Source: Methylotenera_A sp044222005 (lineage in GTDB: Bacteria > Pseudomonadota > Gammaproteobacteria > Burkholderiales > Methylophilaceae). Taken from it: a DNA stretch of 64,000 nt. The DNA is taken from the NCBI GenBank assembly GCA_044222005.1, contig JBGANY010000001.1, forward strand, positions 1 to 64,000. Reading direction: 5' to 3'. This document shows positions 7,829 through 16,077 of this stretch, piece after piece; within the stretch, counting starts at the first letter, position 1; every line of letters starts with the position of its first letter. The notes below the pieces were generated by a model. The model did not search any database. It was not told where the DNA came from and saw only the letters and a list, made by a program, of their open reading frames with translations. The position numbers and the translations under genes were made by a program.

Positions 7829-9608
7829 ATTGGTCTAGCGGCGGAGCGACTTTCAGCACTTCCTCGATGGTGGTCAGTCCGGCGGCCACTTTTTCTGCGC
7901 CATTCAGCATCAGTGGCTGCATGCCTTCCTGATAGGCCATGTTTTTAAGCTGCGCTAAATCGGCGTCGGGAGTAATGAGCTTGCGTAATTTTGGCGTGAT
8001 TGTGAGCATCTCGTAAATACCGCTGCGCCCGCGATAGCCGGTATTGCGGCATTCGATGCATCCAACCGCTTTCATAATGGAAGCTGGCTTGGCTGCCTTG
8101 AAAGGACGTATCATCGAATTCCATTCCTCATCGCTGATCTCCCTGGAGGCTTTGCAGGCAGGACATAGCGTACGCACCAGACGCTGCGCCATAATGCCCA
8201 ATACCGAAGAATGGATCAAATAGGCCGGCACGCCTAAATCCAGCAGACGGGTCACGGCAGAAGGCGCGTCATTGGTGTGCAGCGTCGATAGCACCAGGTG
8301 GCCGGTGAGTGCGGCTTGAATTGCCATGTCCGCGGTCTCGATATCACGAATCTCACCTACCATGATGATGTCCGGGTCTTGCCGCATCAGGGTACGGATG
8401 CCGTCGGCAAATGTGAGGCCGATATTGGTTTGTACCTGCATCTGGTTAAAGGCGGGCTCGACCATCTCGATCGGGTCTTCTACCGTACTGACATTGACTT
8501 CCGGCGTGGCGAGCTGTTTCAGCGTAGAGTACAGCGTAGTGGTTTTGCCGGAGCCGGTCGGGCCGGTGACCAGAATAATGCCGTTTGGCGCTTTGGTCCA
8601 TTCTGCCCATAACTTGGATTGTTTCTGTGAGAATCCCAGTTGAATAAAGTCCTGCACGATGACGTCCGGCGTGAAAATACGCATCACTAACTTTTCGCCA
8701 AATGCAGTCGGCATGGTCGATAAACGCAATTCGATCTCGGTGCCATCGTTGCTGACGGTCTTAATACGGCCGTCTTGCGGGCGGCGTTTTTCCACCATGT
8801 CCATGCGGCCCAGCAGCTTAATCCTGCTGGTGATGGCGTTCATGATATTGCTGGGTAATTGATACACCTGATGCAGCACGCCATCGATGCGAAAGCGCAT
8901 GACGCCTACGTTGCGGCGCGGCTCAAGGTGAATATCGCTGGCACGCTGCTCAAACGCGTATTTGAGCAGCCAATCCACAATGTTCACCACATGCTGCTCA
9001 TTGGCATCCAGATTTTTATCTTTGCCCAGTTCAATGAGCTGCTCGAAATTCTGCACGCCGATAATCTGGCCTGCTTTTGCACTATTGGCCTGGCTGATCG
9101 AGTTGGCCAGATTGTAAATTTCTGGCAGATAGCGGCTGATTTCCAGCGGATTAGCCACTACCAGCTTGATGCGCATATCCATAATGCGCTCTAAATCTGG
9201 AATCCATTCGGTCTGGAAGGGCTCGGCAGTGGCAATGACCGCCTCGCCATTTTTGACCGAAACCGGCATGATTTTAAGCCGTTCTGCATAGGCTTTTGAA
9301 ACCACTTGTGCGGCGGAAGTGAAGTCAAGTTTGAGTGGGTCGATATGATAGAAATCAAGCTCAGCTTTCTCTGCCAGCCAGCGCGACAGATAATCCACAC
9401 TCAATACCCGGTGCGGTGAGCGTAAATCTTTCCATTTCTGTTCGCCGATCACCACAATCGGGTGCAAGTTGGAGCTGTCGAGTTTTCTATCCTTGTAAAG
9501 TTTTTCGGCCTGCGATTTATCCAGCCTGCCATCATTGACCAGCATGCGCAACACGTCGCCTAAATGAAGCTTGCCCTTCGCTTTTGTGATCCCTGCTACT
9601 TTACTCAT
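7827..9608 (-). CDS. PilB/GspE-type assembly ATPase
   Basis: Cytoplasmic hexameric ATPase that powers pilin or pseudopilin assembly. The 593-residue protein has an N-terminal MshEN/T2SSE-N region (about 20-170), the N-terminal ATPase subdomain, Walker A GPTGSGKTTTL (349-359), Asp box, Walker B DPDIIMVGEIRD, the His box TGHLVLSTLHTNDA, and two CxxC zinc motifs (CPAC and CIEC) typical of extension rather than retraction ATPases. It is not in a pilBCD operon: its neighbours are nadC upstream and ilvB downstream. It could serve type IV pili or a type II-like machine, so the exact name PilB is left open. A 15-bp tandem repeat starts at its stop codon. Confidence 0.88.
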   Translation of the reverse strand: MSKVAGITKAKGKLHLGDVLRMLVNDGRLDKSQAEKLYKDRKLDSSNLHPIVVIGEQKWKDLRSPHRVLSVDYLSRWLAEKAELDFYHIDPLKLDFTSAAQVVSKAYAERLKIMPVSVKNGEAVIATAEPFQTEWIPDLERIMDMRIKLVVANPLEISRYLPEIYNLANSISQANSAKAGQIIGVQNFEQLIELGKDKNLDANEQHVVNIVDWLLKYAFEQRASDIHLEPRRNVGVMRFRIDGVLHQVYQLPSNIMNAITSRIKLLGRMDMVEKRRPQDGRIKTVSNDGTEIELRLSTMPTAFGEKLVMRIFTPDVIVQDFIQLGFSQKQSKLWAEWTKAPNGIILVTGPTGSGKTTTLYSTLKQLATPEVNVSTVEDPIEMVEPAFNQMQVQTNIGLTFADGIRTLMRQDPDIIMVGEIRDIETADMAIQAALTGHLVLSTLHTNDAPSAVTRLLDLGVPAYLIHSSVLGIMAQRLVRTLCPACKASREISDEEWNSMIRPFKAAKPASIMKAVGCIECRNTGYRGRSGIYEMLTITPKLRKLITPDADLAQLKNMAYQEGMQPLMLNGAEKVAAGLTTIEEVLKVAPPLDQ

Positions 9609-9649
9609 GGGTTGAACTTATGTTTAAATTTGTAAGATTTAGCTTCATG

Positions 9650-10534
9650 CTATTTGATTCGTAACGATAAATCAATGGCGCGGATATTTTTTGTTAGGCT
9701 ACCCACAGAAATGCGGTCAACGCCGGTAAGTGCAATGCTGCGCACCGAGCTGATATCGACGTTACCGGAAACCTCAAGCAATGCTTGACCGCTATTGATA
9801 CGTACAGCCTCTTTCAAATCGTGGAGGCTAAAATTATCCAGCAGAATGCTGGTCGCGCCTGCATCCAAAGCTTGCTGTAGTTCGTTTAAATCTTCCACTT
9901 CGATTTGAATACTGACGTTTTTGTTCAATTTTTTTTCAATTGATTTGTAAGCATGCTGGAGAGCCGCATGGATACTGCCTGCGGCGACAATATGATTTTC
10001 CTTGATTAAGATACCGTCGTACAGAGCCAGACGCTGATTAAAGCCGCCGCCCACGGTTACTGCGTATTTTTGCGCCAAACGCAGGCCGGGTAAGGTTTTC
10101 CGCGTATCTAAAATCTGTGCCTTGGTGCCGGAAACTGCCAGTACAAACTGCCGCGTATGCGTAGCCACCGCAGATAATGTCTGTAGAAAATTCAGGGCGC
10201 AGCGCTCGGCCGAAAGCAGCGCCCGCGCATTGCCTGCAATTTCGCATAACAGTTGATTGGAGGATATTTTTTCACCTTCATTGACTAACCATTTGATTTT
10301 GATATGATTATCCAGCTGATGAAAGCAGGCATTCACCCAATCAATGCCGCAAATGACGGCATCTTCGCGCGAGATAATCGTGGCTTGGGCGTGCTGGGCG
10401 GCGGGTATCAGCGCTGCGGTCAGGTCGCCAGTGCCGATATCCTCAGTCAAGGCCCGCGCAACACTGTCGTTAACTAGGTCGATAAAAGCTTGCGAGCCGC
10501 GCGGAAATCGTTGTGTGAATAGAGGTGAGGACAT
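9650..10534 (-). CDS. nadC: Nicotinate-nucleotide pyrophosphorylase (carboxylating)
   Basis: Quinolinate phosphoribosyltransferase, making nicotinate mononucleotide from quinolinate and PRPP in de novo NAD synthesis. The 294-residue protein shows EDIGTGDLTAALIP near the N-terminus, LLSAERCALNFLQTLSAVAT, the signature DTRKTLPGLR, GGGFNQRLALYDGILIKENHI and the C-terminal barrel strand ASILLDNFS. It lies 41 nt upstream of the PilB-like ATPase and is divergent from the GST gene; the two starts are less than 50 nt apart. Confidence 0.97.
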   Translation of the reverse strand: MSSPLFTQRFPRGSQAFIDLVNDSVARALTEDIGTGDLTAALIPAAQHAQATIISREDAVICGIDWVNACFHQLDNHIKIKWLVNEGEKISSNQLLCEIAGNARALLSAERCALNFLQTLSAVATHTRQFVLAVSGTKAQILDTRKTLPGLRLAQKYAVTVGGGFNQRLALYDGILIKENHIVAAGSIHAALQHAYKSIEKKLNKNVSIQIEVEDLNELQQALDAGATSILLDNFSLHDLKEAVRINSGQALLEVSGNVDISSVRSIALTGVDRISVGSLTKNIRAIDLSLRIK

Positions 10535-10580
10535 ATTTCCATTATAATGCAGTTAAAATCCAATGAAGCATATCAACACT

Positions 10581-11189
10581 ATGAAACTTTTATACACAAT
10601 CAATAGCCCCTACGCCCGCAAAGTACGCATTGTCGCGCTCGAAAAGCACGTAGAGATGGAGTTGCAGGAAGTCGTTTTAAGCGCCCCGGATTGCCCGGTT
10701 AAAAACTACAATCCGCTCGGCAAGGTGCCCGTGCTGATTTTGGACGACGGTGACAGCCTGTACGATTCCCGCGTGATTGTGGAATATCTGGACAATCGCA
10801 CGCCATTAGCACATCTCATTCCGCATGATAACGGCTCCAAAACCGCAGTACGCCGTTGGGAGGCGCTTGCAGACGGCATTTGCGACGCGGCAGTAGCTGT
10901 CATGCTGGAGGAGCGCAAACCTGTTGAGCAGCAATCACAAGCCTTTATTGAAAAGCAGCTGGATAAAGTGATGCGCGGTCTGGGTGTGCTTAATCTGGAC
11001 ATCATCAAGAAAAAATGGTGCGTAAACGAAACGTTCAGTCTGGCAGACATCGCTGTGGGCTGTGCGCTAGGCTATGTGGATCTGCGCTTTAAGTATTTGA
11101 ATTGGCAAGATAAATTTCCAAACCTGGCCAAGCATTATAGTGTGCTGGTGAAGCGTCCAAGCTTTAAACAGACGATGCCAGTGGCTTAG
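10581..11189 (+). CDS. Glutathione S-transferase family protein
   Basis: Thioredoxin-fold N-terminal domain (MKLLYTINSPYARKVRIVALEK, with the catalytic-type Ser in NSPYARKVR), the GSH gamma-glutamyl-binding motif in DDGDSLYDSRVIVEYLD, and an all-helical C-terminal domain. It is about 202 aa; the exact substrate is unknown. An in-frame ATG at 10563 would add six residues, but a TATAAT -10 box at 10543-10548 puts the transcript start near 10555, and family members begin at MKLL, so the ATG at 10581 is preferred. No Shine-Dalgarno site is clear for either. It is divergent from nadC. Confidence 0.88.
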   Translation: MKLLYTINSPYARKVRIVALEKHVEMELQEVVLSAPDCPVKNYNPLGKVPVLILDDGDSLYDSRVIVEYLDNRTPLAHLIPHDNGSKTAVRRWEALADGICDAAVAVMLEERKPVEQQSQAFIEKQLDKVMRGLGVLNLDIIKKKWCVNETFSLADIAVGCALGYVDLRFKYLNWQDKFPNLAKHYSVLVKRPSFKQTMPVA

Positions 11190-11211
11190 TCTGATTGATT
11201 AGCATATTTGT

Positions 11212-11547
11212 TTAGCCAAATCTGATATCTAGGCTTTCATCCACAAGTTTGGAAAGCTGATTTTTTTTTCGCATGGATTGTCTGTCGTTTAAACGTTTTT
11301 GCGCAGCCGGCGGGAAATCTGTAAACCGGATGAGATTACGGTCAATCAGCATGGAAATCAGGTCTTCCAGCACACGCGCCAATTGGATATCACTCTCACG
11401 AAATGGCGCGCCTTCAGCCAGTGCATTTTCTAAAAACTCTAGATATTCCTTTGCATGGTCTTCAACGTGTTCCCAACCATCGCCGAGATTCTCTGTCGTG
11501 CTGGCCGCTACAATACTGCCTTGTGCATTCTTAAAGACGTAAGCCAT
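11212..11547 (-). CDS. Conserved small protein (tryptophan synthase beta-like family name)
   Basis: A 111-residue soluble protein. Similar short proteins in beta- and gammaproteobacteria carry the database name tryptophan synthase subunit beta-like protein, although nothing here looks catalytic. Visible features are the N-terminus MAYVFKNAQGSIVAAS, an acidic middle with ADENALAEG-type helices, a helical stretch ARVLEDLISMLIDRNLIRFTDFP and a basic tail MRKKNQLSKLVDESLDIRF. It is convergent with the GST gene (22-nt gap). Function unknown. Confidence 0.75.
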   Translation of the reverse strand: MAYVFKNAQGSIVAASTTENLGDGWEHVEDHAKEYLEFLENALAEGAPFRESDIQLARVLEDLISMLIDRNLIRFTDFPPAAQKRLNDRQSMRKKNQLSKLVDESLDIRFG

Positions 11548-11664
11548 ATTAATTCCATCGACCCAATTAACGATCTAAATGAGTTGATTTTAGGGCAGGG
11601 TGGCTGAATCGAATCTAGAAAACAAAGGGATAAACAAGAGTCAGACTATCGTTTTGATAGCATG

Positions 11665-11700
11665 TTAAATAACGACGGTAATAATACCGCCTAACTTTTG
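11665..11700 (-). repeat. Degenerate copy of the mnmA 3' end
   Basis: Immediately after the mnmA stop, a minus-strand segment would read KLGGIITVVI-stop, echoing the true C-terminus CLGGGIITAAI-stop. The shared core is GGTAATAAT-CC-CC-TAA on the plus strand, with both copies ending in TAA on the minus strand. This looks like a tail duplication or the scar of a replaced 3' end. Chance similarity is not excluded. Confidence 0.4.
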
Positions 11701-11701
11701 A

Positions 11702-12811
11702 TTAGATTGCGGCGGTAATAATGCCACCACCTAAGCACACATTGCTTTCATACACCACGGCGGATTGGCCGGGCGTAATGGCCCACTGTTTTTGCCCAAA
11801 ACGAATTTCAACTTCGTCCTTGCTGATGCGATCTATCTCGCAAGGCGCGTCGGGCTGGCGATAACGCGTTTTGGCAGCGTACACCCAGTTTGTTTTCGGG
11901 TCTTCTTCACTGATCCAATGCAGTTGGCTGGCTTTCAGGCCATCGCTGAGTAACAGGGGATGTTCATGACCTTGCACCACGATGAGCTCGTTTTTCGCCA
12001 TATCTTTAGCCGCTACAAACCACGGTTTCCCATTGCTTTCGCGGCTGCCGCCGATTTTTAAGCCCTGGCGCTGGCCTAGCGTGTAATACATCAAGCCGTC
12101 GTGATGCCCAACCAGCTTGCCTTCCGGTGTTTTAATATCGCCTGGCTGGCGTGGCAGATAGCGCTGTAAAAACTCCTGAAACGGCCGCTCGCCGATAAAG
12201 CAGATGCCGGTAGAGTCTTTTTTCTCTGCATTGACTAAGCCAGCCTTGCGTGCCATTTCGCGCACTTCGCGCTTTAAATAAGTACCAAGCGGAAAAAGTG
12301 TTTTACTAAGCTGTGCCTGGTTTAAACGATACAAAAAGTAGCTTTGGTCTTTGCTGCCGTCATCGGCCTTCATCAACTGAAACTGTCCAGGTTTAAGCGG
12401 GTTTTCGCGCACTTGCGCGTAGTGGCCGGTGGCGATTAGATCTGCGCCTAAATTCATTGCATGGTCGAGAAATGCTTTGAATTTAATCTCGGCATTGCAC
12501 AGAATATCCGGATTGGGTGTGCGGCCGGCCTGGTATTCTTCCAAAAAATTGGCAAATACGCGGTCTTTGTATTCTTTGCTGAAATTCACTGCTTCGATCT
12601 CAATGCCAAGTTTATCGGCTACCGAAACCGCATCAATTAAGTCCTGTTTACTGGAGCAGTATTTATCGTCATCGTCGTCCTCCCAGTTTTTCATGAAAAG
12701 GCCAACCACATCATAGCCTTGCTGCTTTAATAACATGGCAGTGACGGATGAATCTACGCCGCCCGATAGGCCTACAACAACTTTCTTTTTACCCATGGTT
12801 TTCTTACTCAT
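11702..12811 (-). CDS. mnmA: tRNA-specific 2-thiouridylase
   Basis: Adds sulfur to U34 of tRNA Lys, Glu and Gln, taking persulfide from the Tus relay. The 369-residue protein has the PP-loop GLSGGVDSSV (residues about 14-23), the catalytic cysteine in RTPNPDILCN and the second in KDSTGICFIGER, and the C-terminal barrel ending CLGGGIITAAI. The ATG overlaps the nudJ stop as ATGA, with a second in-frame ATG five codons on. The nudJ-mnmA order matches that of other Proteobacteria. Confidence 0.97.
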   Translation of the reverse strand: MSKKTMGKKKVVVGLSGGVDSSVTAMLLKQQGYDVVGLFMKNWEDDDDDKYCSSKQDLIDAVSVADKLGIEIEAVNFSKEYKDRVFANFLEEYQAGRTPNPDILCNAEIKFKAFLDHAMNLGADLIATGHYAQVRENPLKPGQFQLMKADDGSKDQSYFLYRLNQAQLSKTLFPLGTYLKREVREMARKAGLVNAEKKDSTGICFIGERPFQEFLQRYLPRQPGDIKTPEGKLVGHHDGLMYYTLGQRQGLKIGGSRESNGKPWFVAAKDMAKNELIVVQGHEHPLLLSDGLKASQLHWISEEDPKTNWVYAAKTRYRQPDAPCEIDRISKDEVEIRFGQKQWAITPGQSAVVYESNVCLGGGIITAAI

Positions 12812-13260
12812 AAGTGAGTAACCGCTTCCAGCGGATAGCGCTTTCCTGCTAAGTAATCTTCAATGCAGGTCAATACTTGCGGACTGCGCATCAGGCCTGC
12901 CTTATCGCGGATCTCGTCTATATCCATCCACACTGCTCGTACGATGCCGTCATCCAGTTCTTGCATGGGGTAATTTACCCCTACTTTGCCGATGAAGGCA
13001 AAACGCAGATAAGTGGTGTCATTATGCGGGTGCTTCCAGTGATAAACACCCAGTAACGCCTCGGGTGTAAATTCGTAGGCCGATTCTTCCATGGTTTCGC
13101 GAATCACGGCCTGCAGCAAGGTTTCGCCGTCTTCCAGATGACCGGCTGGCTGATTAAAGCGGTTGCCGCGGTCGGTGTGCTCTTCTACCAGCAAGAATTT
13201 ACCGTTTTGCTCGATAATCGCCGCAACGGTGGTGTTAGGTTTCCAGGGTTGTTTTTTCAC
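12808..13260 (-). CDS. nudJ: Nudix hydrolase, NudJ-like phosphatase
   Basis: A 150-residue Nudix enzyme, probably a thiamine or nucleoside pyrophosphate phosphatase like E. coli NudJ, which also lies directly before mnmA. The Nudix box reads GHLEDGETLLQAVIRETMEE and then SAYEF: the catalytic RE and EE are kept, but the Gly after EE is Ala. The start is GTG at 13258-13260. Its stop overlaps the mnmA ATG by four bases, so the two are translated together. Confidence 0.87.
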   Translation of the reverse strand: MKKQPWKPNTTVAAIIEQNGKFLLVEEHTDRGNRFNQPAGHLEDGETLLQAVIRETMEESAYEFTPEALLGVYHWKHPHNDTTYLRFAFIGKVGVNYPMQELDDGIVRAVWMDIDEIRDKAGLMRSPQVLTCIEDYLAGKRYPLEAVTHL

Positions 13261-13297
13261 AAAATTTTTCTATTGATTTAATGCTGCTATTTTACTG

Positions 13298-13933
13298 CTA
13301 ACTCGCCAATTGCGGAAACAGTCCAGTCAATCCGTGGGCAATAAATTCCACTGCCATGGCTGCCAAAATCAGTCCCATCAAACGTGTGACGATGTTGATG
13401 CCTATGGTGCCAAGCTGATGCGAAATGGCGTCAGATAATTTCAGTACTAGCCAAATAGTTACGGCAATAATAAATACAGGTATTACCAATGCCACATGTC
13501 CCAAAAAAGTAGGTTGCTGCTGAGCGCTTAAAATCATGCTGGAAATCGCACCAGGCCCTGCCAGCAAAGGAATGCTGAGCGGCACAATCGCTATCACTTC
13601 ACGTTCTGCCATGCTTTGTGCTTCCTCGGTGGTTTGCCTCGTACCGCCTTGCTTGCCGTGCATCATTGAAATAGAAATGAGCATTAGTAAAATGCCGCCA
13701 CCCACTTGAAACGATGGAATGCTAATACCAAAAAAATTCAACATACCATCGCCAATGAAAGCTGATAAAGTAAGTACGATAAACACACTTAAGGCCACCA
13801 TTCCGGCGGTTTTGGCACGATCTTGTTTACGCCAGCCAGCGGTAGCGCTAATAAAAACAGGCACGCTGCCAATCGGATTGACGATGGCGAGCAGGGCAAT
13901 AGTGGTTTTTATTAAATAAGCCCAATCGATCAT
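13298..13933 (-). CDS. MarC family integral membrane protein
   Basis: A 211-residue protein with six hydrophobic segments and the MarC features AIVNPIGSVPVFI near the N-terminus and PLSIPLLAGPGAIS in the middle. The family is of unknown function despite old links to multiple antibiotic resistance. It is 37 nt upstream of nudJ and probably leads the marC-nudJ-mnmA run; it is divergent from maf. Confidence 0.9.
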   Translation of the reverse strand: MIDWAYLIKTTIALLAIVNPIGSVPVFISATAGWRKQDRAKTAGMVALSVFIVLTLSAFIGDGMLNFFGISIPSFQVGGGILLMLISISMMHGKQGGTRQTTEEAQSMAEREVIAIVPLSIPLLAGPGAISSMILSAQQQPTFLGHVALVIPVFIIAVTIWLVLKLSDAISHQLGTIGINIVTRLMGLILAAMAVEFIAHGLTGLFPQLAS

Positions 13934-13994
13934 ATGTGTTTTTTTAAACTGATTATCATTTTGACAATTTTATATAGTAAATTAAAGTAATCAC

Positions 13995-14582
13995 ATGTTG
14001 AGAAAAATTATATTGGCTTCCCAAAGTCCAAGGCGAGTGGCGTTACTAAGGCAAATGGGACTGGATTGTCTGGTGATGCCCGCAGATATTGATGAAACGG
14101 CCTACACAAACGAATCGCCTGCCGATTACGTATTGCGGCTTGCCGAGCAAAAAGCGTTGGCAACACTTAGAAAACTGGGTGGACAGCATGCGGACTTGCC
14201 TGTTCTGGCGGCCGACACAACGGTGGCGCTGGGCATGGAAATATTGGGAAAGCCCCACAATGATGCTGATGCGGTTAACATGCTTAAAAAACTATCGGGC
14301 AATACTCACGAGGTGCACACAGCTGTCGCGGTGGCATTTAATAGCAGGCTTGATAAAGCGTTAAGTACCACGTTGGTGCAGATGATGCCGCTGACCGATG
14401 CTATGATAGCGGCTTATATCGTTACCAGTGAGCATCGGGATAAGGCCGGCAGCTACGCCATACAAGGCTTAGCGGGTAATTGGATAAAAAGGATTGAAGG
14501 AAGTTATACCGGCGTGATGGGCTTGCCGGTATATGAAACGGCCATGCTTTTAGATGGAATATGCAACATTAAAAAAGATTAA
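13995..14582 (+). CDS. maf: Maf family nucleotide pyrophosphatase
   Basis: House-cleaning pyrophosphatase hydrolysing dTTP/UTP and modified nucleotides. The 195-residue protein begins with the family signature LASQSPRRVALLRQMG and has DTTVALGMEILGKP, SGNTHEVHTAVAV and YAIQGLAGNWIKRIEGSY, the pattern of YhdE-type members. It is 15 nt upstream of rng, the usual maf-rng (cafA) pair. No ribosome site precedes the ATG. A TTGACA at 13961 with TAAAGT 16 nt on would start transcription close to the ATG, so a leaderless message is possible. Confidence 0.95.
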   Translation: MLRKIILASQSPRRVALLRQMGLDCLVMPADIDETAYTNESPADYVLRLAEQKALATLRKLGGQHADLPVLAADTTVALGMEILGKPHNDADAVNMLKKLSGNTHEVHTAVAVAFNSRLDKALSTTLVQMMPLTDAMIAAYIVTSEHRDKAGSYAIQGLAGNWIKRIEGSYTGVMGLPVYETAMLLDGICNIKKD

Positions 14583-14597
14583 AGTTAGGAACAAGAT

Positions 14598-16058
14598 TTG
14601 GGACAAGAAATTTTAATCAATGTCACGCCGCAGGAAACGCGGGTCGCCGTGATGGAACATGGCGTTGCGCAAGAGCTGCATATTGAGCGCAGTTCATCGC
14701 TTGGCATCGTCGGTAATATTTATCGCGGCACGGTATGCCGTGTGCTGCCCGGCATGCAATCCGCATTTGTGGAGATTGGGCTGCAGCGCGCGGCTTTTCT
14801 GCATGCCGCCGATATTATGGAATGCCATGTGGATGGCGAGCCGCAAGCTGACCTGCCAATTCAGGAGGTGCTGCACGAAGGACAATCGATTATTGTGCAG
14901 GTGATTAAAGAACCTATCGGCACTAAAGGCGCGCGCTTGACGACTGAAATCAGCATCGCCGGGCGGTTTCTGGTATTTTTGCCGCATCAAAGCCATATCG
15001 GGGTATCACAGCGCATTGAAGATGAAGATGAGCGGGAACGCTTACGCAATCGCTTATTGGGCTTGCTGCCGGAGAACAGACCAGGTGGTTTCATTATCCG
15101 CACTATGTCAGAAACCGCCAGCGATGTAGAGCTGCTGGCGGATATCGAATATCTGCAAAAAGTCTGGACAAAGATTCAGCAGGATAGTCAGCATGCGGGA
15201 GAGCGCTCGCTGGTGTTTTATGACTTAAGCTTGCCCAGACGCATGCTGCGTGATGTAGTGAATGATCAAACGGTAAGCATTCGCGTGGATTCCAAGACGA
15301 CCTATGAACAGTTAAAAGAATTTGCCGAATTGTACGTTGCAAAAGCGGTGCAACCTTTGTATCACTATCAGGGCGAGCGGCCGATTTTCGACTTTTACAA
15401 TATCGAAAAAGAGATCGAAAACGCGCTTTCACGCAAGGTGGAGCTGAGCTCTGGCGGCTATCTGATTTTCGACCAGACAGAGGCGCTCACGACTGTGGAT
15501 GTCAATACCGGCAGCTTTGTCAGCGGTAAAAACTTATCAGACACGATTTTTAAAACCAACCTGGAGGCGGCGCAGTGCATCGCGCGTCAGCTCAGATTAC
15601 GTAATCTTGGCGGCATTATCATCATCGATTTTATCGATATGGATGAAGATGCGCAGCGCGAAACTGTACTGGCAGAGCTTAAAAAAGCCGTGGAACTGGA
15701 CCGGGCACGTACTGGCATTAACGGTTTTACGTCATTGGGCCTGGTGGAAATGACACGCAAGCGTACCCGCGAGAGCCTGGCGCATCTGTTGTGTGAGCCT
15801 TGTGAAGTATGTAACGGACGGGGTGAACATAAGACCGCGCAGACCATTTGCTATGAAATCATGCGCGAGCTGTTGCGCGAATCCAAGCAGTTTAATGCCA
15901 AGGAATTTAAAGTGATTGCATCGACTAAAGTGATTGATTTGCTGCTGGATGAAGAATCGCAAAGTTTGGCGAACCTATCTGACTTTATTAACAAGCGCGT
16001 GACGCTACAGGCGGATAGCCAATATGCGCGCGAGGCATTCGATATCGTCTGGATATAA
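14598..16058 (+). CDS. rng: Ribonuclease G
   Basis: Endoribonuclease that matures the 16S rRNA 5' end and decays mRNAs. The 486-residue protein has the N-terminal ILINVTPQETRVAVME and S1-like region GNIYRGTVCRVLPGMQSAFVEIG, the catalytic aspartates in TTVDVNTGSF and IIIIDFIDM, and the zinc-link cysteines CEPCEVCNGRG. It starts with TTG at 14598, with AGGA 7 nt upstream. It lies downstream of maf and converges with the dynamin-like gene, with only 19 nt between stops and no terminator visible. Confidence 0.97.
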   Translation: MGQEILINVTPQETRVAVMEHGVAQELHIERSSSLGIVGNIYRGTVCRVLPGMQSAFVEIGLQRAAFLHAADIMECHVDGEPQADLPIQEVLHEGQSIIVQVIKEPIGTKGARLTTEISIAGRFLVFLPHQSHIGVSQRIEDEDERERLRNRLLGLLPENRPGGFIIRTMSETASDVELLADIEYLQKVWTKIQQDSQHAGERSLVFYDLSLPRRMLRDVVNDQTVSIRVDSKTTYEQLKEFAELYVAKAVQPLYHYQGERPIFDFYNIEKEIENALSRKVELSSGGYLIFDQTEALTTVDVNTGSFVSGKNLSDTIFKTNLEAAQCIARQLRLRNLGGIIIIDFIDMDEDAQRETVLAELKKAVELDRARTGINGFTSLGLVEMTRKRTRESLAHLLCEPCEVCNGRGEHKTAQTICYEIMRELLRESKQFNAKEFKVIASTKVIDLLLDEESQSLANLSDFINKRVTLQADSQYAREAFDIVWI

Positions 16059-16077
16059 GCTTGCCTAGATTAAGTTT

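Noticed and set aside
7750..7835. Pentapeptide-repeat protein on the minus strand (NNIGFNNTG-like reading)
   Set aside because: The reading comes from the 15-bp repeat, has no start codon and stops quickly.
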